From Staphylococcus durrellii (lineage in GTDB: Bacteria; Bacillota; Bacilli; Staphylococcales; Staphylococcaceae): a DNA stretch of 64,000 nt. The notes beneath the pieces were generated by a model. That model was not told the origin of the DNA. It did not search any database and saw nothing but the letters and a program-made list of their open reading frames with translations. Made by a program: the position numbers and the translations under genes. This document shows, in pieces, positions 17,985-27,691 of this stretch. The DNA is taken from positions 248,001 to 312,000 of the forward strand of contig NZ_JADIIO010000001.1 in the NCBI RefSeq assembly GCF_015594545.1, given 5' to 3'. Positions within the stretch are counted from its first letter, which is position 1. Each line of letters starts with the position of its first letter.

Positions 17985-18027
17985 GTGACGCTACAGCTGT
18001 TCTTTAATCTGTGGCGTTGCTTTTTTT
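17985..18027 (+). terminator. Terminator of the aldehyde dehydrogenase gene
   Basis: A 12-bp stem (17985-17996 with 18009-18020, wobbles included) with a 12-nt loop, followed by seven T. Confidence 0.85.
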
Positions 18028-18060
18028 ATGATCATAAGTGAACTATCAAAAGAGCTAAAC

Positions 18061-18450
18061 TTGACTTTTTACTTAATAAATTATAAATTATTGTTATTCT
18101 GATTAAATATGACATTAACAATTGGATAGTGAGAGTGAAGCTTTAGCAGACAATTAATAAACTTTATTGATTGAATGAAGAAGTCGTCAAAATCATATGT
18201 TCAATTTACTTATTATAATACATTTAAGTTTAATTACATAAGGCAGCAACACAAAATGAGTTAAGAAATACTAATGAACAGTAGTCACATAGAAATCGAA
18301 CACACTATATAACTGATTTATATAAATAAATTGGTATTGTATGTCGATAAGCTAATAAAGGCTAGTTCCACTTTTTCATACTCAAGTTGTAATGAAGCCG
18401 ACAATTGTAATAGATGATTCCCATTTATTGCTAATTGTCGGCTTCTTTTT
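18061..18450 (+). ncRNA. Putative long leader or small RNA upstream of mpsA, ending in a terminator
   Basis: After the aldehyde dehydrogenase terminator, 485 bp without a gene precede mpsA. A weak promoter (TTGACT at 18061, TAAATT at 18084, 17-bp spacing) could start a transcript that runs to a strong terminator at 18394-18450. This is either a separate small RNA or an attenuated leader of mpsAB. No known RNA family motif is seen. Confidence 0.35.
18394..18450 (+). terminator. Strong terminator 60 bp before mpsA
   Basis: Perfect 13-bp stem GAAGCCGACAATT / AATTGTCGGCTTC (18394-18406 with 18433-18445) followed by TTTTT. It cannot serve the aldehyde dehydrogenase gene, which has its own terminator 370 bp upstream. 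Its place before mpsA suggests attenuation or the 3' end of a small RNA. Confidence 0.85.
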
Positions 18451-18512
18451 ATTTTTATTATGAGAGAAAAGAAACCAACAATGACGAATTTACTATTAAA
18501 GGAGACAAGCTT

Positions 18513-20030
18513 ATGTTCACATCTACTGCGTTGTCTACGCTCATGCTAATATTTATCATTACGCTTATCATAGCAAGCGTTAGTGGGCTTTTATTTATTA
18601 ATACGCGCGTGCCATTATCATACATACATTTTCATTTAATAATAGGTGCATTACCGATTATTGTATCTTTTGTAGCACTTATACAAACGCGGCAAAGTAT
18701 ATTAATGGGGCCATTTCACTTTGATATATTGGCATGGTTGATGGCATTTTTTGTACTAGTTATTGGTTTGATTATTCAAAGATTTTCTATGCAATATTTA
18801 AAAGGTGATTTTAACTATAGAAAGTACTTTGTTCTGTTTCAAGGTGTAAGCAGTTTTGCCTCTATCGCTTGGTTAAGTGATGATTTACGTCTAATGACTT
18901 TATTTTGGGGACTAACTTTAGTGTGTTTAACGTTATTAATGCGTTTAAACGGACGATGGAAAGTAACAAAAACAGCTGCTAAAGTAACAGCGCGCTATTT
19001 CTTTTTAGGGTGGCTAGCATTAGGTATAGTTGTATTGTGGTGCTATTTCATCACAGGCGAATGGAAATTTTCAACCGTGTTAACGGAGTCTAATTTGGCA
19101 TTAATCACAGGTTGGGAGTATTTTGCTTTATCTATTTTAATTATTTTAGCAGTTATTGTTCCAGCGGCTCAATGGCCATTTCAACGATGGCTTATCGAAT
19201 CTGTAGCTGCTCCAACACCAGTCTCAGCAATTATGCATGCGGGTATCGTTAATGCCGGTGGTGTTATGCTTACGCGCTTTTCTCCATTATTTACAAGTGA
19301 TATTGCTGCAATTATTTTAATCATTATTGCATGCATTTCGGTATTAATTGGCTCAGGCATTAGCTTGGTACACGTAGACTATAAACGCCAGCTCGTAGGT
19401 TCAACGATGGGACAAATGGGCTTTATGTTAATTCAATGTGCTTTAGGGGCTTATATAGCAGCAATTATACATTTAATATTGCATGGCTTATTTAAAGCCA
19501 CTTTGTTTTTAAGATCAGGTTCAGCAGTACAACATTTTGATGTACCAGCGAGAGCTCGAGAACGTTTATCTTATGTTTGGATAGTTTTAGGAAGGCTACT
19601 TGCTTGTGCATTAGCTGTGGCTTTTTGGTTCACTACACATGAACAAGGATATGGTATTGTAAGTGCACTCATATTAGCATGGTCATTATCGGTATCGTGG
19701 ACACAACTTGTCGCTTTTGGTGAAGGTGTTGTCGGTCGTTTGATTGGGTTAAGTGCGCTAGTTATTATCGGTATCGTTTATTTAGGTGTACATCATTATT
19801 TCTATAGTTGGTTAGAAGGCATAACTATTCATCAAAATCAGCCTTCCATCTTCGTCTTTATCGCAGTTGTAATTATTTTAATGCTTGGTAGTATCGCAAG
19901 TACATGGGTGGCGCGTCATCGATCATCTAAAACATTTGTCAAAATATATTTATGGCTAGTTCATATTGGTGACGCTAAGACTCAAGCTATTGAACGACAT
20001 CCGAATTATTTGAAAAAATTCTTATCGTAA
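18513..20030 (+). CDS. mpsA: MpsA/DabB membrane subunit of bicarbonate uptake system
   Basis: A 505-residue integral membrane protein of the NADH-dehydrogenase subunit 5 (NuoL/proton antiporter) family with about 13-14 helices. Conserved features are VPAAQWPFQRWL, APTPVSAIMHAGIVNAGGVML and a membrane lysine/histidine-rich region (IHLILHGLFKATLFL). With MpsB it forms the MpsAB/DabAB system that concentrates bicarbonate using the cation gradient, known in S. aureus. The start at ATG 18513 follows AAAGGAG; the longer frame from 18435 runs through the terminator and is rejected. Thirteen bp separate it from mpsB. Confidence 0.92.
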   Translation: MFTSTALSTLMLIFIITLIIASVSGLLFINTRVPLSYIHFHLIIGALPIIVSFVALIQTRQSILMGPFHFDILAWLMAFFVLVIGLIIQRFSMQYLKGDFNYRKYFVLFQGVSSFASIAWLSDDLRLMTLFWGLTLVCLTLLMRLNGRWKVTKTAAKVTARYFFLGWLALGIVVLWCYFITGEWKFSTVLTESNLALITGWEYFALSILIILAVIVPAAQWPFQRWLIESVAAPTPVSAIMHAGIVNAGGVMLTRFSPLFTSDIAAIILIIIACISVLIGSGISLVHVDYKRQLVGSTMGQMGFMLIQCALGAYIAAIIHLILHGLFKATLFLRSGSAVQHFDVPARARERLSYVWIVLGRLLACALAVAFWFTTHEQGYGIVSALILAWSLSVSWTQLVAFGEGVVGRLIGLSALVIIGIVYLGVHHYFYSWLEGITIHQNQPSIFVFIAVVIILMLGSIASTWVARHRSSKTFVKIYLWLVHIGDAKTQAIERHPNYLKKFLS

Positions 20031-20043
20031 AGGAGACAACAAT

Positions 20044-22653
20044 ATGGTTTCAACGAAAACTCAAACTCAAACAACTCAAACATTTCTAAATGAAACTGAC
20101 ATTGCTCAGTTAATAGATAGTGCTAGTAATGTCATAGTACCATTGTCTCCGATTTCTATTTTTGCTGCCCGTCATCCATGGGTAAAATTAGAAGATAAGG
20201 ACTTTAAACAGGTTGCTAGATGGTTAGATAATACGAGAGATGTCGATATTTACCCTGGTACTAAAACAATAATGCAAGCTTATCGCGATGGAGAAATAAG
20301 TGATACTATTTTAGAACAAAAATTAAAGCAGTGGTTAGATGACAATAATCGTACGTTACCTTTAGAAGAAGCGTATCGTTATTGCACAAATGTAATGAAG
20401 TTTGACCCATTACCGAAAAATATCATTAAAAAAATCCAGCATAGCCAAATTGAAGATGTGGCATTAGATAATTTAATGGACGAAGCACAAATAGTGCGCT
20501 CCATGCCGCCTAGAAGTAAACATATCAAATATAAAAACCCACATACTTATTTACAATTGCTTGATTACCATGTCATAAAATGGTGCAAATTATATCTCGA
20601 TGATAACCAGTCTAGTTGGACGTTACCAAATCGAGAACAAGGATTCTTTTATGCCTGGAAAAAATTAGTCATCCATGACCCTGCATTATCTAAAGCCGAG
20701 CGTCAAACCTTAGCTTCATTACCTAACGAGCCACATGAAATGATTGCTGAAACGCTAACATTATTAGATATTCCTGAAACATCAAGACAAGGCTATCTAG
20801 AAAGTCATTTGTTAGCTTTACCTGGATGGGCAGGTATGTTGTTATGGCGAATGGAGCAAACTCATAAAAAGTCGTACTTAATTACAGAATATTTAGCGAT
20901 TCGATTAGCACTAGAATGGTCATTTATTAAACCTTATTTGCCAGTGGAAACAACACGGCCCATACCACAACGTTCATTGGAAACATTAGTAGGTGAATGG
21001 TGTCACTGGGGTGAGCTAACAATTGTTGGCTGGCAACAATTGACGTTAGAGCAACAACAAGAATATTTAAAATTTGCTTTAGAATTTGATAGCAAAACAC
21101 AACGACACATTTGGTTAGAAGCATGGGAAGAAACTTATGAAGCCCGCTTAAAAGAGCAACTATTAACGAGTGACCAAGATGAAAGCGGCGCTAAAACTGA
21201 GGCGCAATTGGCTTTTTGTATCGATGTTCGTTCTGAGCAATTTCGTAGTCAATTGGAAAATGCAGGACCGTTCGAAACAATTGGAATTGCTGGTTTTTAT
21301 GGACTGCCGATCGCTAGTGCTAAGTTAGGCAGTGATCATAGTCACGCTTCATTACCAGTTATGAATACACCGCAACATAAAATTAAAGAATATGCACGTC
21401 CTCATGAAATGAAAACATATCATGAACGGAAAAATTCAATTAGCGCGTTAATATATACATTTAAGAAGATGAAACAAAATGTATTGCCTAGCTTGTTATT
21501 ACCTGAATTAACAGGTTCTTGGTTAAGTGTACAAATGTTATCACGCACATTTTTACCACGACCTATTGGACGATGTATTCATAAATTTTATTCTCGTTGT
21601 TTACAAAAACCGAAAACATCTTTAACACTTTCTAATGATAAGTTTGGTGTTGAAGAAGGTTTGCCAGTAGGATTTTCAACACAAGAACAAATTGACTATG
21701 CACATCAAGCATTAAAACTGATGGGCTTAACAGAGTATTTTGCACCATTAGTCGTTTTTTGTGGTCACGGTAGTCAGAGTGCAAATAATCCTTATGCTTC
21801 ATCTTTAGATTGTGGTGCTTGTGGTGGTGCAGCTAGTGGGTTTAACGCCAAAGTGCTAGCGATGTTATGTAATTTGCCAGATGTAAGAACAGGTCTCCAA
21901 AATTTAGGCGTTAATATACCCGTAGAAACGGTATTTACAGCTGCCGAACACAATACTTCTGTAGACAATTTGGCGTGGATATATTTACCAACGTTATCAC
22001 GCGAAGCAAAAGCTGCATACGAGCATATTGAACAGGTTATGCCAAAGGTAAGTAAACAAGCTAATACACAACGCATGTTAACTTTGCCGACGTTAAAAAA
22101 TAATATCAGTAATCCTGAAGAAGAGGCATATCGGTTAGCAAACGATTGGAGTGAAGTGCGCCCTGAATGGGGGCTAGCACGTAATGCGTCATTTATTATC
22201 GCGCCACGTAAACTGACACAAAATAAAGATTTAGAGGGCAGAGCCTTCTTGCACAATTATGATTGGCGACAAGATAGCGACGGATCGATTTTAGGTAATA
22301 TTATTGCAGGGCCTGCTACGGTAGCACAGTGGATTAACTTACAATATTATGCTTCGACTGTAGCACCACATTACTATGGTAGTGGGAGTAAAACGACTCA
22401 AACTATTACTGGTGGTATTGGTGTCATGCAAGGAAACGCCAGTGATTTATTAACAGGCTTGCCTTGGCAATCTGTTATGAAATCGGACTTCGAAGCATAC
22501 CACGCACCATTAAGATTATTAATTGTCGTTCAAGCACCTGATTCGTATATTGAACAATTATTATCAAGCAACAGTGACTTTAAACAAAAAGTTACAAATG
22601 GTTGGCTGCAATTAGCAAGTATAGGTAATGATGGCATATGGAAACATTGGTAA
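20044..22653 (+). CDS. mpsB: MpsB/DabA, DUF2309 carbonic-anhydrase-like subunit
   Basis: An 869-residue cytoplasmic DUF2309 protein, partner of MpsA. The zinc-site elements of the beta-carbonic-anhydrase-like centre are visible: Cys and Asp in FCIDVRSEQF (near residue 395), then His in VVFCGHGSQSANNPYASS and Cys in LDCGACGGAA (near residues 577-600). It should hydrate CO2 at the membrane with energy coupling through MpsA. An AAAGGAG site precedes the ATG. Essential in staphylococci for growth at atmospheric CO2 by analogy with S. aureus. Confidence 0.93.
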   Translation: MVSTKTQTQTTQTFLNETDIAQLIDSASNVIVPLSPISIFAARHPWVKLEDKDFKQVARWLDNTRDVDIYPGTKTIMQAYRDGEISDTILEQKLKQWLDDNNRTLPLEEAYRYCTNVMKFDPLPKNIIKKIQHSQIEDVALDNLMDEAQIVRSMPPRSKHIKYKNPHTYLQLLDYHVIKWCKLYLDDNQSSWTLPNREQGFFYAWKKLVIHDPALSKAERQTLASLPNEPHEMIAETLTLLDIPETSRQGYLESHLLALPGWAGMLLWRMEQTHKKSYLITEYLAIRLALEWSFIKPYLPVETTRPIPQRSLETLVGEWCHWGELTIVGWQQLTLEQQQEYLKFALEFDSKTQRHIWLEAWEETYEARLKEQLLTSDQDESGAKTEAQLAFCIDVRSEQFRSQLENAGPFETIGIAGFYGLPIASAKLGSDHSHASLPVMNTPQHKIKEYARPHEMKTYHERKNSISALIYTFKKMKQNVLPSLLLPELTGSWLSVQMLSRTFLPRPIGRCIHKFYSRCLQKPKTSLTLSNDKFGVEEGLPVGFSTQEQIDYAHQALKLMGLTEYFAPLVVFCGHGSQSANNPYASSLDCGACGGAASGFNAKVLAMLCNLPDVRTGLQNLGVNIPVETVFTAAEHNTSVDNLAWIYLPTLSREAKAAYEHIEQVMPKVSKQANTQRMLTLPTLKNNISNPEEEAYRLANDWSEVRPEWGLARNASFIIAPRKLTQNKDLEGRAFLHNYDWRQDSDGSILGNIIAGPATVAQWINLQYYASTVAPHYYGSGSKTTQTITGGIGVMQGNASDLLTGLPWQSVMKSDFEAYHAPLRLLIVVQAPDSYIEQLLSSNSDFKQKVTNGWLQLASIGNDGIWKHW

Positions 22654-22757
22654 CAACAGATTACTTGATGCATTGTTTATACATTTCATGATTGAACATG
22701 TATAATAAAGTTACATATAATATCATAAGTTTTTATAGTTATAGGAGTTGTTGCTAA

Positions 22758-23129
22758 ATGCCATTAACAAAGGGTGCTTGCGAATCTGACATTAGTAAAG
22801 CAATTACGCAATGGGAAAAAGAATATCTAGGTAGAGGCTCATTGTCAGTAAAAACAGATATCGTAAGAGATATGATTATCGTCGATTTGCAAGGTGTACT
22901 AACACCAGCAGAATATAATGTATGTGAAACGCAGGAAGGTTTACTATCCATTAAAAGAACACGTTCTAAATTAGTCGAATCGGGTGCAGAGGATTTAAAA
23001 GATATCATTTTGCAACTAACTGGCGAAACAGTCAAAAGCGTACATACAGACTTAAGTGCGCGTACAGGTGAACGTATCATTGTTTTTAAATTAAATAATG
23101 ATTTAGCACAACAATTTAACAAAGAATAA
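22758..23129 (+). CDS. mpsC: MpsC, DUF2294 protein
   Basis: A 123-residue protein of the DUF2294 family (Na-translocating-associated name in databases), third gene of the staphylococcal mpsABC unit. The frame contains GRGSLSVKTDIVRDMIIVDLQG and a helical C-terminus; no membrane segment or catalytic motif is seen. It is 104 bp after mpsB with a strong AGGAG site, so it may have an additional promoter. Its biochemical role is unknown; in S. aureus loss of mpsC has little effect compared with mpsA or mpsB, as far as I recall. Confidence 0.85.
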   Translation: MPLTKGACESDISKAITQWEKEYLGRGSLSVKTDIVRDMIIVDLQGVLTPAEYNVCETQEGLLSIKRTRSKLVESGAEDLKDIILQLTGETVKSVHTDLSARTGERIIVFKLNNDLAQQFNKE

Positions 23130-23183
23130 TTAGCGACTATCTATATGCTAAGTGCTATTAATTCACGTAGTAATAATAAACAT

Positions 23184-23231
23184 AAGCCATTTTTATTTGT
23201 CTATTAATAGAGAAATGAAAGTGGCTTTTTG
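23184..23231 (+). terminator. Terminator of the mpsABC operon
   Basis: AAGCCA pairs with TGGCTT, extended inward by a U-rich/A-rich stem with wobbles, followed by TTTTT. Confidence 0.65.
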
Positions 23232-23287
23232 TATGATAATAAATTATTCAGACTAAAAATATTGCTGGATAGTATTAGAATAAAAAG

Positions 23288-23337
23288 AAGCCAATCAACA
23301 CGTTTATATTTCTTACGCATTGATTGACTTTTTTTTA
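23288..23337. terminator. Bidirectional terminator between mpsC and MFS gene
   Basis: AAGCCAATCAA (23288-23298) pairs with TTGATTGACTT (23320-23330), flanked by A and T runs that suit both strands. Confidence 0.75.
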
Positions 23338-23349
23338 AAATATATCCTA

Positions 23350-24540
23350 TCATCTTGCCCTAATCGTTAACGAAATAATAAATGCGATAACCATAAACAT
23401 TACAATCATTAATACGACACCTGGCCAATAAATTAAGCTATAAAAATAACCAGCCAATGTACCTCCGACAGAAGAACCCATGTAATAGAATAATAAATAA
23501 AGACTGGAAGCTTGTGCGTTGTGGTGTTCAGAGCGTCTTGCTACTACCGCGCTAGCGATAGCATGTCCACTAAAAAAGGCATAAATACTAATAGCTAAAC
23601 CAATAATTTTAAATGTTAAAAACGGCAACAACGTCACACATATACCAATTGTTAACATTAAAATACTAAACTTCAAGGCATTAATCGAGCCTAGTTTTTC
23701 ACGTAACTTTGCGTTTAACATAGAAGAAAGCATACCTATTAAAAATAATAGATAAACGAAACTAATAATGCTCGGGTGTAAATGATATGGAGCAGATTTT
23801 AATTCAAAAGAAATATAATTAAATGCCGCTATATTACTTCCTAAAAATAAAAAGCCAAGCATAAACGGTTTCAGTAGTCTAATATTTCGTAAATGACTCC
23901 AGTAACTCATAATGAGTTCTCTAAATGAAAATTTTTGACGTTCGAAATGTTGTGATTTAGGCAATAGCATCGTAAATAAGAGTGCTGCTATAACGCTGAG
24001 AACAGCTATTGATAATAAACCAGTTTGATAATCAAAGACACTAGAAATATATCCTGTGAATATACGACCAAACGCACCGCCAAATGCATTACCACCAATA
24101 TAAATGCCCATAGCTTCTGGCAAATTATGAGGTGATATTTCCTCTCCAATATAAGCCATTGCTATTGATGGTAGACCAGCCAAACAAACCCCTTGTAGTA
24201 ATCTAATAGCAAGAAATGCATTGAAGTCAGTAATGAAGGGCTGGACAATGGCTAATAATGATACAGATATAACTGAAAAAATCATGACAGGTTTACGTCC
24301 TACAACTTCAGAAATAGCACCAAAAAATAACATAGCAAAAGCTAATGTTAATGTCGTAGTAGATAGGGGCAAGCTAGCAGTAGTCTTATCTACATGGAAA
24401 GTTTTTGTAAAGTGAGGTATCAATGGTTGAACACTATATAAAATCGAAAAGATGGTAAAACCAGCAATAAATAAAGCAACGTTTACTTTTAAATACGCGG
24501 GTGTCCCTTTTTCTACAAAACTGTTTGAAATATTTTGCAT
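23350..24540 (-). CDS. MFS transporter (YybF/NepI-like)
   Basis: A 396-residue, 12-helix major facilitator. It shows the loop 2-3 motif GAISEVVGRKPVMIFS and the arrangement of small efflux-type MFS proteins. It is divergent from a LysR regulator, a pairing that resembles B. subtilis yybF/yybE. Probable role is export of a drug or metabolite; substrate unknown. The start ATG at 24540 has an AAGAGAGG site just upstream. Confidence 0.82.
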   Translation of the reverse strand: MQNISNSFVEKGTPAYLKVNVALFIAGFTIFSILYSVQPLIPHFTKTFHVDKTTASLPLSTTTLTLAFAMLFFGAISEVVGRKPVMIFSVISVSLLAIVQPFITDFNAFLAIRLLQGVCLAGLPSIAMAYIGEEISPHNLPEAMGIYIGGNAFGGAFGRIFTGYISSVFDYQTGLLSIAVLSVIAALLFTMLLPKSQHFERQKFSFRELIMSYWSHLRNIRLLKPFMLGFLFLGSNIAAFNYISFELKSAPYHLHPSIISFVYLLFLIGMLSSMLNAKLREKLGSINALKFSILMLTIGICVTLLPFLTFKIIGLAISIYAFFSGHAIASAVVARRSEHHNAQASSLYLLFYYMGSSVGGTLAGYFYSLIYWPGVVLMIVMFMVIAFIISLTIRAR

Positions 24541-24624
24541 TGGTGAAATACCTCTCTTTTAATTAATGATTTTATGTTAGCATGTAAATACTAATAAATG
24601 AAATGCATAATTTTCATATCATTA

Positions 24625-24639
24625 ATGCGTTAAACGCAT
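24625..24639. promoter_or_regulatory. Palindromic LysR operator candidate
   Basis: ATGCGTTAAACGCAT, a perfect 7-1-7 palindrome, sits in the divergent promoter region directly before the LysR ribosome site. A partly similar ATGCATAATTTTCAT sequence lies 20 bp away. Confidence 0.5.
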
Positions 24640-24654
24640 AAGGAGGGCTTGAAT

Positions 24655-25563
24655 GTGGAATGGCACCATTTAGAATATTTTAAATTGTTAGCGAAGTTAC
24701 AAAATGTATCATTATCAGCCAAACAATTAAATGTCAGTCAGTCCGCGCTTAGTCGTGCGATTAAGCATTTAGAGGAAGAAGTAGGTAGTCCGTTATTTAA
24801 TAGGGTGGGGAGATCATTAAAATTAAATAAACATGGAAAGGAATTTTTAGTAACGGTTAATACTATTACTCAAGAAATGGAAATGTTTAAAAGTAAAGTG
24901 ACTCAATCTATCGATATGTTGAATGGAGACATAACGTTAGGTTTTTTACATTCTGTAGGACCAACATATTTATCAGACTTCCTAAAAACATTTAATGCGG
25001 ACTATCCTAATATCAGGGTGAAACTTTTACAAGACGATGCTAAGGGGCTAATTTCTAAATTAGAAAATGGAGACATTGATATAGCAATTACAATGGTTAC
25101 TCCTGCTAGTAAAAGTGTTTGCTTTATTCCATTATTACAGGAACAATTGTTTATCACACTCAATAGCAACCATAATTTAGCTCAGGCACAAAGTTTAAAT
25201 GTTGCCGATTTAGTGGATGAGCGATTTATTTTATTAAAAGAAAACTTTGTTTTGCGTGAACAAGTCGATCGAATTTTTAGTGATCATGGTATCAATGTAG
25301 AAATTAACTTCGAAAGTGATGAAACATTAACGATTGCGAGCTTTGTTAGTGCCGGTTTGGGTATTTCTATTTTACCAAAATTAAAAAATATACAGTTACC
25401 GAACCTTACTCAAATACCTATAAATAAATACAATGCGCAACGTAAGATAGGTTTATGTTATTTAACTCAAACCGACTTGCTGCCGATTGTTAAAGTTACT
25501 AAAGAAAGCTTAATTAACTATTTTAACAATTACAATGAGGGCGAAGATTATAATAATAATTAA
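24655..25563 (+). CDS. LysR-family regulator divergent from MFS gene
   Basis: A 302-residue LysR regulator. The N-terminal HTH reads HLEYFKLLAKLQNVSLSAKQLNVSQSALSRAI and the C-terminal ~210 residues are a periplasmic-binding-like effector domain. GTG 24655 is chosen because it lies 7 nt after AAGGAGGG; the TTG at 24649 is only one base from that site. It likely controls the divergent MFS exporter and itself through the palindrome upstream. Confidence 0.87.
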   Translation: MEWHHLEYFKLLAKLQNVSLSAKQLNVSQSALSRAIKHLEEEVGSPLFNRVGRSLKLNKHGKEFLVTVNTITQEMEMFKSKVTQSIDMLNGDITLGFLHSVGPTYLSDFLKTFNADYPNIRVKLLQDDAKGLISKLENGDIDIAITMVTPASKSVCFIPLLQEQLFITLNSNHNLAQAQSLNVADLVDERFILLKENFVLREQVDRIFSDHGINVEINFESDETLTIASFVSAGLGISILPKLKNIQLPNLTQIPINKYNAQRKIGLCYLTQTDLLPIVKVTKESLINYFNNYNEGEDYNNN

Positions 25564-25608
25564 TATAAAATATAAATTTTTAAGTCAAATGTAATCTTTT
25601 ATTTATAA

Positions 25609-25637
25609 TTGACATGAGTAAGACAAAAATAGATAAT
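25609..25637 (+). promoter_or_regulatory. Promoter of the sensor kinase-regulator pair
   Basis: TTGACA (25609-25614) and GATAAT (25632-25637), 17-bp spacing. A transcript would have a leader of about 50 nt before the kinase. Confidence 0.6.
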
Positions 25638-25696
25638 TGTTACATATAAAATATAATTATCAAAATATTCGCACATCATGATGGGGATGATAGATC

Positions 25697-27109
25697 ATTG
25701 AAAATGTTACAACCATTTGTAAGAACTACACGACTTTATCAAGTGAAGAAATAGAAAATATTGCACAATTAGCGGCTCAACTACAACGCATTGCAGATTT
25801 AAATAGGTCATATGTATTTATTGATTGCTTTTCAAAAGAAGCAAATCATCTAGTCGTCGTAGCTGAGGCTGTTCCATCGAATGAAGCAAACTTATATCAA
25901 AATTCAGTACTAACACAAAATGTGTATGAAAAGTTTGAACCAGCCGTATTTCGTTCTTTAAAAATCGAAAAAGATGTTCATCATCATAAAGCGGTAACGC
26001 AAGAAGGACAAGTAGTTGAACAAAACGTGACGCCAATTAAAGTGAATGATACTGTTATAGGCGCATTAATTATGGAGAAAGATATAACGAGACAAATTGA
26101 AAATGAAGAGAAATTACATGTTTTCTCGAGAGCAACTGAAACGATAAGTGAATTATTTAAATATCCGAGCAGCGAACAAATATTTGTCCCAGACATGATT
26201 GAAGAAGCGTTGTTTTATCTAGACACTTCATTTATTGTTCAATATTATAATTTAAAAGGTGAAAAAATAGTTCAAGATTTGACCGATAAGCAGTGTGATT
26301 TAAATATATCGATTTTAAATATTTTTCCAGACTTCGATTACATATTGAACGATGACAGAGTTATAGTAATTGAAAATAGAGCGATACAAAATAAATACTT
26401 TCAAATCAAGTGCGTTAAGTTGTTTACTGACCAACAATTGACGGGATACTTGATGATGTTAAAAGATATATCTGATACCAAAGAAAAAGAAAAAGCTTTA
26501 ATATCTAAAACGGTCGCAATACGAGAAGTGCATCATCGTGTCAAAAACAACTTACAAACCGTTGCAAGTTTACTAAGGTTACAAATGAGGATGGGTATAC
26601 CGGATGAAAGTAAACATTATTTTCAAGAAAGCTTGAATCGTATCTTATGTATTGCCTCAGTATACGAAGTTATTTTGAGTGAATCACATTCTGATCAGGT
26701 TAATATTGCTACTTTAATCGAAAAGATTGGTAATGCACTCGTATATAGCGAAACTGCAGAACAAGTAGTCGATATTAGTTATGACATTGATAAGCAATTA
26801 TATATACCTTCACACTTAGCAATATCTGTAGCTTTAATTGCGAATGAATTGATTACTAATAGTTTACAACATGCATTCAAGCAGTCTTCAAAGGGCAGCA
26901 TATTTGTCTCTCTATCTTATGATCAAGTACAAACAACATATAGGTTAAAGGTTCAAGATAATGGTATTGGGGATAATCATTATCCAAGTTCATTTGGTTT
27001 AAATATTGTAAATACAATTGCCGAAAATGACTTAGACGGTTATTTTAACATTATACAAAATGATATAGGCACACTTGCACAACTCGTATTTCAATATAAA
27101 GGGGAGTAA
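25697..27109 (+). CDS. eutW: PdtaS/EutW-type sensor histidine kinase, apparent AUU start
   Basis: A soluble HisKA_2-family histidine kinase. The GTG at 25922 would give only 395 residues. The open frame continues back to 25694 and encodes IENVTTICKNYTTLSSEEI and ADLNRSYVFIDCFSKEANHLVVVAEA, the usual N-terminal sensor domain of PdtaS/EutW kinases. No ATG/GTG/TTG is in frame there; AUU 25697 after GGGGATG is the likely start (470 residues). A second, PAS-like region spans ~150-260; the phospho-His is in EVHHRVKNN (about 279), and the ATPase N-box is ANELITNSLQHAF. It should phosphorylate the ANTAR regulator directly downstream; ethanolamine sensing is inferred from eutH. Confidence 0.8.
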   Translation: MENVTTICKNYTTLSSEEIENIAQLAAQLQRIADLNRSYVFIDCFSKEANHLVVVAEAVPSNEANLYQNSVLTQNVYEKFEPAVFRSLKIEKDVHHHKAVTQEGQVVEQNVTPIKVNDTVIGALIMEKDITRQIENEEKLHVFSRATETISELFKYPSSEQIFVPDMIEEALFYLDTSFIVQYYNLKGEKIVQDLTDKQCDLNISILNIFPDFDYILNDDRVIVIENRAIQNKYFQIKCVKLFTDQQLTGYLMMLKDISDTKEKEKALISKTVAIREVHHRVKNNLQTVASLLRLQMRMGIPDESKHYFQESLNRILCIASVYEVILSESHSDQVNIATLIEKIGNALVYSETAEQVVDISYDIDKQLYIPSHLAISVALIANELITNSLQHAFKQSSKGSIFVSLSYDQVQTTYRLKVQDNGIGDNHYPSSFGLNIVNTIAENDLDGYFNIIQNDIGTLAQLVFQYKGE

Positions 27110-27115
27110 TTGAAT

Positions 27116-27685
27116 ATGAACAAAATTATGGTCGTTGAGGACGAATCCATTGTAAGGCTAGATATTGTCGAGACACTGAAAGAGGCAAAATACGATGTTG
27201 TTGCAGCCGTGGGTAATGGGGAAAAGGCAATTGAATATACGGAAAAGAAACAGCCAGATTTGATTATTATGGATATTAAAATGCCTAAATTAGATGGTTT
27301 GAAAGCAAGTAAAATTATTAGTAAAAGATTCGATACTCCTATTTTAATACTAACAGCATACAGTCAAGCTGAATTTATTCAAGAGGCTAAACAGTCTAAT
27401 ATTGTTGGCTATATTATTAAACCCATTTCAGAATCGCAATTATTGCCAGCTGTTGAGATTGCAATGGCGCAATCTCAACAAATGCGCAATTTAAAGCAAC
27501 AAGTCACTAAATCCTATGAAGCAATCGAACAACGCAAACAAATAGAAAAAGCGAAGGGCTTGTTGATGCATAGGCAAAACATGAGTGAAGAAGCTGCATA
27601 TAAGAAACTGAGGAAACTTAGTATGAATTATCATACGAATATCGAACAAATTGCCATAAAGGTGATTGAACAATTAGGTTCATAG
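27116..27685 (+). CDS. eutV: Response regulator with ANTAR RNA-binding domain (EutV-like)
   Basis: A 189-residue antiterminator. Residues 1-120 are a receiver domain with the phospho-Asp in LIIMDIKMPKLDG and a conserved TAYSQ switch threonine; residues ~130-189 form an ANTAR domain (EKAKGLLMHRQNMSEEAAYKKLRK). ANTAR proteins bind paired RNA hairpins and prevent formation of terminators. ATG 27116 is 9 nt after GGGGAG; the kinase stop ends at 27109. The leaders of eutH and of the convergent catabolic operon both contain terminators, its likely targets. Confidence 0.88.
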   Translation: MNKIMVVEDESIVRLDIVETLKEAKYDVVAAVGNGEKAIEYTEKKQPDLIIMDIKMPKLDGLKASKIISKRFDTPILILTAYSQAEFIQEAKQSNIVGYIIKPISESQLLPAVEIAMAQSQQMRNLKQQVTKSYEAIEQRKQIEKAKGLLMHRQNMSEEAAYKKLRKLSMNYHTNIEQIAIKVIEQLGS

Positions 27686-27691
27686 TTTTAA

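Noticed and set aside
18435-18512. N-terminal extension of MpsA from 18435
   Set aside because: It would start inside a terminator stem and has no ribosome site; ATG 18513 follows AAAGGAG.
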